From NCBI GenBank assembly GCA_005223375.1, contig RXOD01004757.1, positions 1 to 18,601 of the forward strand: a stretch of 18,601 nt of DNA, in the 5' to 3' direction. The notes under the pieces were generated by a model. The model had not been told where the DNA came from, did not search any database, and worked only from the letters and a program-made list of their open reading frames with translations. Made by a program: the position numbers and the translations under genes. Position 1 is the first letter of the stretch. Each line of letters starts with the position of its first letter. Shown piece after piece: positions 14,301 to 18,601 of this stretch. This DNA comes from Amoebophrya sp. AT5.2 (taxonomy: Eukaryota; Sar; Dinophyceae; Syndiniales; Amoebophryaceae).

Positions 14301-16285
14301 CAAGTAGTAGGGGAGAAACATAGGGTCGCGGCGAGAAAGCCAGCTGCAGAGGCGGCCGCTACTTGGGCCGCGGTGAGAGAAAGGGTTGCGGCAAGGGTGA
14401 GGGAAAGAAAAAATAAAGGCAGCTGCTCACTCAGCTCGAGCCAAAGCGCGAAATCGAGGCGAAGAGGAAGATCAAGGTCCGGCCGCAGCCCCGGCACGCC
14501 GCCGCAGACACCTCCCAAGAAGATCAGGGGGGGAACAAGAACATCAAGGTCAAGAACCCCCAGAGGACCACACCGATCCGTGGCCGAAGATGATCAGCGC
14601 GGGCGCGTCGATAGGCAGCGCTGGGGAGCCAGTTTTGGGAGTGTCGCGAGGAGTCCGGGCAGCTATGATCGGAAAGTTGATCCTGATCGGAAAGTAGATT
14701 ATGAGCACTCGAAGCGAAGCCGACATCTTCTGAACCGACGAGGAGGTGACTTGGTGAATAAACCCGCGGCCGCAGCAGGGGTACGAGAACGGAGCCCACC
14801 ACCCCGAAGTCGTAGTCGTAGTCCTCGAGACAGAAGTCGAGGTAGAACCCCACCTCGAGAGCGCAGAAGTAGAAGTCCCCGAGATCTTCGCAGCCGCAGC
14901 CGGAGCAGGCAGTCCCGGGACCCCCGGCCGCGCGGGGGTCATCATGATAATTCTCCAGCAGCCCAACAGCGGCGAAGCCGGTCTCGCTCTCGACGTAGCT
15001 CGCGAGGTCGGGGGAAAACAAGTCCAGCTCGCAGTCGAAGTCGGAGTCCTTCCGGATCGCGGTCGGGGGCGCGGGAAAGGAGGCCGAAACGCAGCGCGAG
15101 CCGCGGTAGATCCCGATCTCAGCAGCGGCGCCCTGCCCCACGATCGCCGCGCAGGGAAAGAAAACGATCTGCCTCCGGTTCCCGCGTCGCTCGACCGCAT
15201 CGCAAGTCGTCGGTCGAGCGACCCGGCGCCCAGGCGACGCAGAGGCAAGAATCCTGGTGGACAAAGGGTGGACATCACGAGCCGCGATCCCGGTACTCAG
15301 ACTACCCGCGGGGCGAGGGGGATCATGAGGGGGGGAAAAGAGAGAAATACGACTGGGACGAGCGCCAGCAGTCCTCGCACGCTACTCCAGGGAGCACCAC
15401 CACATATTATACGCAGAAATCGAAAGGTGGAGGTGGACCAGCCCAGCCCTGGACGATGGCTTCGGGTGGAAAGGGGGGCGGGGGCGCGACCTTGTGGAAC
15501 CCGAACACCGCCAGCTGGAAGCCCGCGCTGCACTCGCTTCTGGAGATGAGGCACCAGGCCGGCGGGGGAGGTCACCAGGGCCAGGGGCATCAAAACGGTG
15601 AAAAGGGGCACGGGCATCATCATCAAAAGGAAAACAAAGGCGTGTACCTAGGAGCCGAGAGTAGAGGAAATGGTATTGGTAAGCGGGTCCTATCAGCATA
15701 GCTGGTGCTATTTAGTACTGTTTTTTTATTTTCCTAGCGATACGGGCGATCTTGGGGCCATCGATGGCGACGGCGAGAAGTCCGACCAAGGCGCTCGTCG
15801 TCAGCAGGGCAAAAGCAAGGCCGCACCTTCTAGGGAGCAGGCGGCGCTTGATTCACTGTTAGCTGTGGGGTGCTGGAGAACAAGGGTGCCAGGCCTATCG
15901 ACCGCGGAAAGCGGCGCTTGCTGCTAGTGGCCCTGCAGCCCTCTAGTTCTTTAGGACCATGAAAGGGGAACCTCGCGAACAAGAGCCCGGCTATATGTAA
16001 AAGTAATAGTAAATCACTTTTACCTACCACATCAATACATAGTATTGATTCATCCCCAGCAACATAGTATTCCCCAGCAATATAGTATACCCACTTTACC
16101 AACTGACCCCTTCATAGAAAAACAAAGAAAAAGGCAAAGGCAAAGACCATCATAGCAAAGGTTGGGATCATAGCAAAGGAAAAGGCAAAGGGAAAGGCGG
16201 TGCTGAAAACGGCAAGACGTCGTGGGGCTACGCTGCAGACAAAGGCCTCGCGCCGTGCATCAAAGGAGATAGGCTGGAGCGATGA
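11306..16285 (+). CDS. Large RS-rich protein of unknown function
   Basis: Proposed exons are 11306-11554, 11656-13395, 13623-15679, 15738-15880 and 16122-16285, about 1,450 aa. Only the first two junctions are canonical and secure; the last two are tentative. The N-terminal ~150 residues (GEFFYDGAAERYRSAKFAPE, VLESWTLHRIHEAAFGEGD, LLDPRNADTLFDALDDD) look folded, but I do not recognise them. Residues about 150-660 are acidic, Ser-rich and Lys/Arg-rich, with SSESSSSESSEE-type tracts. Residues about 940-1206 hold dense RS/SP dipeptides (SRSRSPRD, RSRSRSR, SRSRSPSGSRSG), typical of SR-type or SRRM-like nuclear RNA-processing proteins. The tail is Gly/His/Lys-rich (KGKGKG). No RRM is visible. Nuclear RNA processing is an inference from composition only. 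The TGA at 16283-16285 is followed by coding-like sequence in the same frame, so the gene could be longer. Confidence 0.65.
11555..11655 (+). other. RS-rich gene intron 1: canonical GT-AG, 101 bp
   Basis: TCTAGA|GTACTACTGCG ... TTGACATCAG|GTGTTGTTC. Joining in phase 0 gives CYQKQTSR|VLFVLESW. It is T-rich toward the 3' end and has no inverted repeats. Confidence 0.75.
13396..13622 (+). other. RS-rich gene intron 2: canonical GT-AG, 227 bp
   Basis: GAAGCCAG|GTTCTTGTTCC ... CCGCTCGGCAG|GTGCGGAAG. The junction is phase 0 and fuses two basic, Ser-rich open frames (SESPRSQ|VRKKKNQS). Without removal the upstream frame stops at 13431. If the intron is not real, the upstream frame ends there and the downstream RS part would be a separate gene without an obvious start. 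Confidence 0.7.
15680..15737 (+). other. RS-rich gene intron 3, tentative short intron
   Basis: There is clearly an interruption: the upstream frame stops at 15701 while a charged open frame continues from about 15739. A GT-AG cut (15679 GTAAGC ... 15737 TAG) leads into a frame that ends after about 45 codons. Shifting the donor by one base (..GNGIG|DTGDLGAIDGDGEK) leads into the frame that continues in style with the downstream KGKGK exon. I cannot decide without transcripts. Confidence 0.35.
15881..16121 (+). mobile_element. RS-rich gene intron 4: probable family A introner
   Basis: The right end is clear: CCCACTTTACCAACTGACCC then CTTCATA, followed by GAAAA. The left end is proposed at CAAGGGTGCCAGG. 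Direct repeats GAGAA (15876-15880) and GAAAA (16117-16121) match at four of five bases. Joining 15880 to 16122 keeps frame into KEKGKGKDHHSKG. The left boundary is the weak point. Confidence 0.5.
15997..16089. repeat. Two short hairpins and an 18-bp tandem repeat inside an introner
   Basis: GTAAAAGT (15997-16004) pairs with ACTTTTAC (16016-16023). ATCAATAC (16031-16038) pairs with GTATTGAT (16042-16049) over a 3-nt loop. They are followed by CCCCAGCAACATAGTATT (16054-16071) and CCCCAGCAATATAGTATA (16072-16089), two tandem units differing at two positions. Confidence 0.85.
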
Positions 16286-16453
16286 CCACACAACACTACT
16301 ACCCATACCCATACGATCCACACCCGTAATTACTACGAAGAGGAAGAAGCCGAACTTCATATAGACGGCCGACAAGAAGCGCAGCAAAGTGCTCGTACCG
16401 CCGCGCGGCAATCGCAAGCCAGTAGCTGGGCTCTCCTCGGTCGCGGTCCACCG

Positions 16454-18421
16454 ATGCTAGTAGCTCCGCCGACACCACCTCCAGCCCATAGGTGGTCCGT
16501 TAGGTCCCTCCTCTATATCCTAATAGCTTGATTGAAGTTGAAATGTCAATGTCTGCCTCTACTGCATCGATGGAAGCAGGATTGGATGCCGATGCGGAGC
16601 ACACGGAGTAGAAGTGTTGGCCTGTTATAGGAGACGAAGAAAAGATGCAAACTTGTGGCGAGTTGCCGGGCGGAAGTTCGGGAAGTGAAAAAGCTTTCAC
16701 AAACAAAGGAGATGAAAGAACAGAAAAAGGAAAGTCTGGCTCTGGAGTTTTAATGGAGAAGGATAGCAAGGGCAGCACCGGACAACCTGTCCAACGACCA
16801 CCGCCAGCGCAGCATGGATATTCCAGCACCCCCACAGAGCAAAACCGCGACGAAGAAGTGCCTGCGAATAGTACACCGAAACTGATCGTTCCCCAACAGT
16901 TTTCCCGGGAAGGATTAAACGCGGCCACACAGCGTGTTCTTTCTCAACAAGCAGCAGCTCCTTCTTCGACAAAGCTGCCGTCGACGACAACATCAGCAGC
17001 AGCATCACGATCACCGTTAGACACAGTCACAGACAGTACAAGTACTAGGAATAGGATCGAAGGAGCATCCACAACTTCCTCCTGGGCCCCGACCTCGAAA
17101 GCCGTCACTGTAGTTGGAGGGGGAGCAGGGGCAGGAGCAGGAGCGGAACCAGTACAAGACGTCGACGTAGTTTCACAGTTCCTTCTGGACGAACGGAACA
17201 TAAGCGCCGGGCACACGACGATATGCTCGGACCAACGAGAACGATGGTAAGTATATTATAACAAAGTAAGTGAAAGTGGGCGGTGGAAGTTCTTCTTGTG
17301 CGACTTAGGTGAATGCGCCGGGTGGTTTCTGAGATGCCCCATGTTGGCTCGGAGTAGGGACGGCGGGTCACAGTGAGCCACTGGGAAGGCAAGGAAAGCC
17401 ATGGAAAGCCCGGAGCTAGAGTCAACAGTGCTCAAGCAGTATGAAGGCAGGGCAAAAGAGCTCTGCATCGCTAGAGTGGCGCTTTCTTCGATCTAGCTGT
17501 GTGCTGCAGCTGCACAGTTACCACTTTTTGGTACAACCCACTTACCATCGCTGGTCCCACTCTTCATACTCCACGAGCAAGATGCCTCCTCTTAAAAACA
17601 GCAGTGAGACGAGCACCTCCGCTAGCATTAATCCTGACGAGCAGATGATCATGAACACCGCCGACCGTCGCTTCGGTCCCCCCCGCCTGCTGCCCTCCGT
17701 ACGCGAAGATGACCAGGGCCGCTGCTTCGGCCCCCCCCGCTTGGTGCGCGTGACGAATGACGAGCGGCCGGACGTGGACCTCCTCCCGACTTCGTTGCCC
17801 CTCCCGGTCCCGCGCCAGATCTCCCCCGACGAGCAGGCCGGATACACGGTGCGTATGCAAGGTGAGGTAGAGAGAGGTTGCTGCTCGTAGATTCCTCCAC
17901 GACGTCCGTCTCCGTCTGTCTCCGCATCTTCTAGTACCGCCGGAAGAGATTTGTAGCTTTGCTTCTACCCTCAGAGAATAAATTGCGTAGCTGTCATCAG
18001 CAGCAAAAATTGCGATCATTTCTTCCGCGCTCGGATTTCGCCATCGCAATCGACGCTAATAGCTGTAGCACTTGACGACTCAGCTCGATCCCTATCCTAG
18101 CGGCCCGTTTTTAGATTTACTATTAATACAGTACAGCAACAGCAACAGCAACCATCTTGCCTCTCTTCCATAGTGCAGCTGTGGGAAACGGTGGTGAATC
18201 GGACTTGCCCGTCGCTGCTGCGGATTGCCTACGCCGACGGCCGTGGTGCGAACGAGGTGCTCGGGTCGGCGCCGGACGGTGGGGCTAAAGAGGGTAGTTT
18301 CGCGGCAGCAGAGCGGAAGAAGCGCCAGCAGCAGCTGGTAGACAACCTCGTCGCCACCTGGGACGGAATCTTAAGAACAAGTAGAGAGAACCGAAGTTCA
18401 TCGGCGAGAGGCTGTTATTAG
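16454..18421 (+). CDS. Unknown low-complexity protein, start and end uncertain
   Basis: Tentative exons are 16454-16488, 16635-17221, 17574-17861 and 18174-18421 (about 385 aa in one frame). The 16635-17221 exon is Ser/Thr/Ala-rich with a Gly-Ala run (GGGAGAGAGAEP). The next exon holds a duplicated motif, RRFGPPRL and RCFGPPRL, within Pro/Asp-rich sequence. The last exon (QLWETVVNRTCPSLLRIAYA, then AAERKKRQQQLVDNLVATWD) looks more ordered. I recognise no family. The first exon and its intron are weakly supported: the start could instead be ATG 16645, or the whole could be the 3' part of the upstream RS-rich gene if the TGA at 16283 lies in an unseen intron or is read through. The gene may continue past 18421. 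Confidence 0.45.
16489..16634 (+). mobile_element. Possible introner upstream of the Ser/Thr-rich exon
   Basis: The right end, TTGGCCTGTTATA followed by GGAGA, resembles the family A right terminus, and resuming at 16635 keeps frame with a cut before TAGGTGGTCCG at 16489 (or TAGGTCCC at 16501, also in frame). The left end does not clearly pair with the right end, and direct repeats do not match. Confidence 0.3.
17222..17573 (+). mobile_element. Family A introner in the low-complexity gene, 352 bp
   Basis: The left end is TATGCTCGGACCAACGAG followed by GATGGTAAGTATA. The right end is CACTTACCATCGCTGGTCC then CACTCTTCATA, followed by CTCCA. Both ends are typical family A, and the usual cut (17221 to 17574) keeps frame: GHTT|TSKMPPLK. 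Direct repeats are poor (GACGA and CTCCA). A canonical-looking donor GGTAAGTAT sits 25 bases inside the left end. Confidence 0.72.
17862..18173 (+). other. Canonical GT-AG intron, 312 bp
   Basis: ATGCAAG|GTGAGGTAGAG ... CTCTTCCATAG|TGCAGCTGTGG. Phase 1 is preserved (RMQ|VQLWETV). Near the acceptor is a CAGCAA triplicate (about 18134-18151) and a pyrimidine-rich stretch. Confidence 0.72.
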
Positions 18422-18601
18422 TTGGTGCTGCTGGATCAGTGGGCCCCATAGGGGTATTAAGAAAGTACTTTATTGTGGGGTCTTGTATTCGTGACTTGCA
18501 TTTGACCGATATTGGTCGGGCCATGGCCGACGCCGATCGTGTTGTATCTATTAATTTTAGTCTCCGTTGATTCCCCACCGCCCTCGTATTCTCGTACGGG
18601 G
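18422..18601. other. Window end, unresolved
   Basis: CAGTGGGCCCCATAGGGGT at about 18437-18455 resembles a family A right end (..GGCCCC..CATA), and TTAAGAA occurs at both 18371 and 18458. This may be the edge of another introner with the gene continuing beyond the window, but no exon can be supported. Confidence 0.3.

Overview
This is nuclear DNA from a protist. The coding exons are GC-rich, and all four genes I can support lie on the + strand, are split by many introns, and carry long Ser/Gly/Ala- or acid-rich low-complexity insertions. Many introns lack GT-AG ends. Instead they have terminal inverted repeats, one end reading roughly TATG..GGACCAG and the other CTGGTCC..CATA, flanked by short direct repeats. 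This is the architecture described for introner elements, and the closest match I know is the syndinian dinoflagellate Amoebophrya. The lineage is an inference; the intron architecture is seen directly.

Layout. (1) 1-4877: the body and C-terminus of COG4, the Golgi-tethering COG complex subunit, in seven visible exons. The window opens inside an intron, so the N-terminus is missing. Its introns are a mixture: four TIR-bearing non-canonical introns plus the tail of a fifth, one GT-AG intron, and one GC-AG intron that carries a 303-bp element with TIRs of about 70 bp. (2) 4878-5477: no recognisable gene. (3) 5478-10288: a bifunctional aspartokinase/homoserine dehydrogenase of about 1,324 aa in four exons. 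The kinase and ACT regulatory parts look intact. The homoserine dehydrogenase half keeps the fold-level pattern but has lost the NAD-binding glycine loop and the catalytic residues. (4) 10289-11305: non-coding, mostly occupied by a further introner-like sequence that begins at the stop codon of the preceding gene. (5) 11306-16285: a large unknown protein (about 1,450 aa) with a long Arg/Ser-dipeptide (RS) region. (6) about 16454-18421: an unknown low-complexity protein, incomplete or with an uncertain start and end. (7) 18422-18601: unresolved.

The genes are functionally unrelated (vesicle tethering, aspartate-family amino acids, a possible RNA-processing SR-type protein), so this is not an operon. 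What unites the window is intron invasion. Several independent junctions, checked by alignment to conserved COG4 and aspartokinase residues, obey one rule: the exon ends directly before TATG (or a variant), and the next exon resumes five bases after CATA (or a variant). Exon boundaries inside the direct repeats are uncertain by up to about 5 nt.
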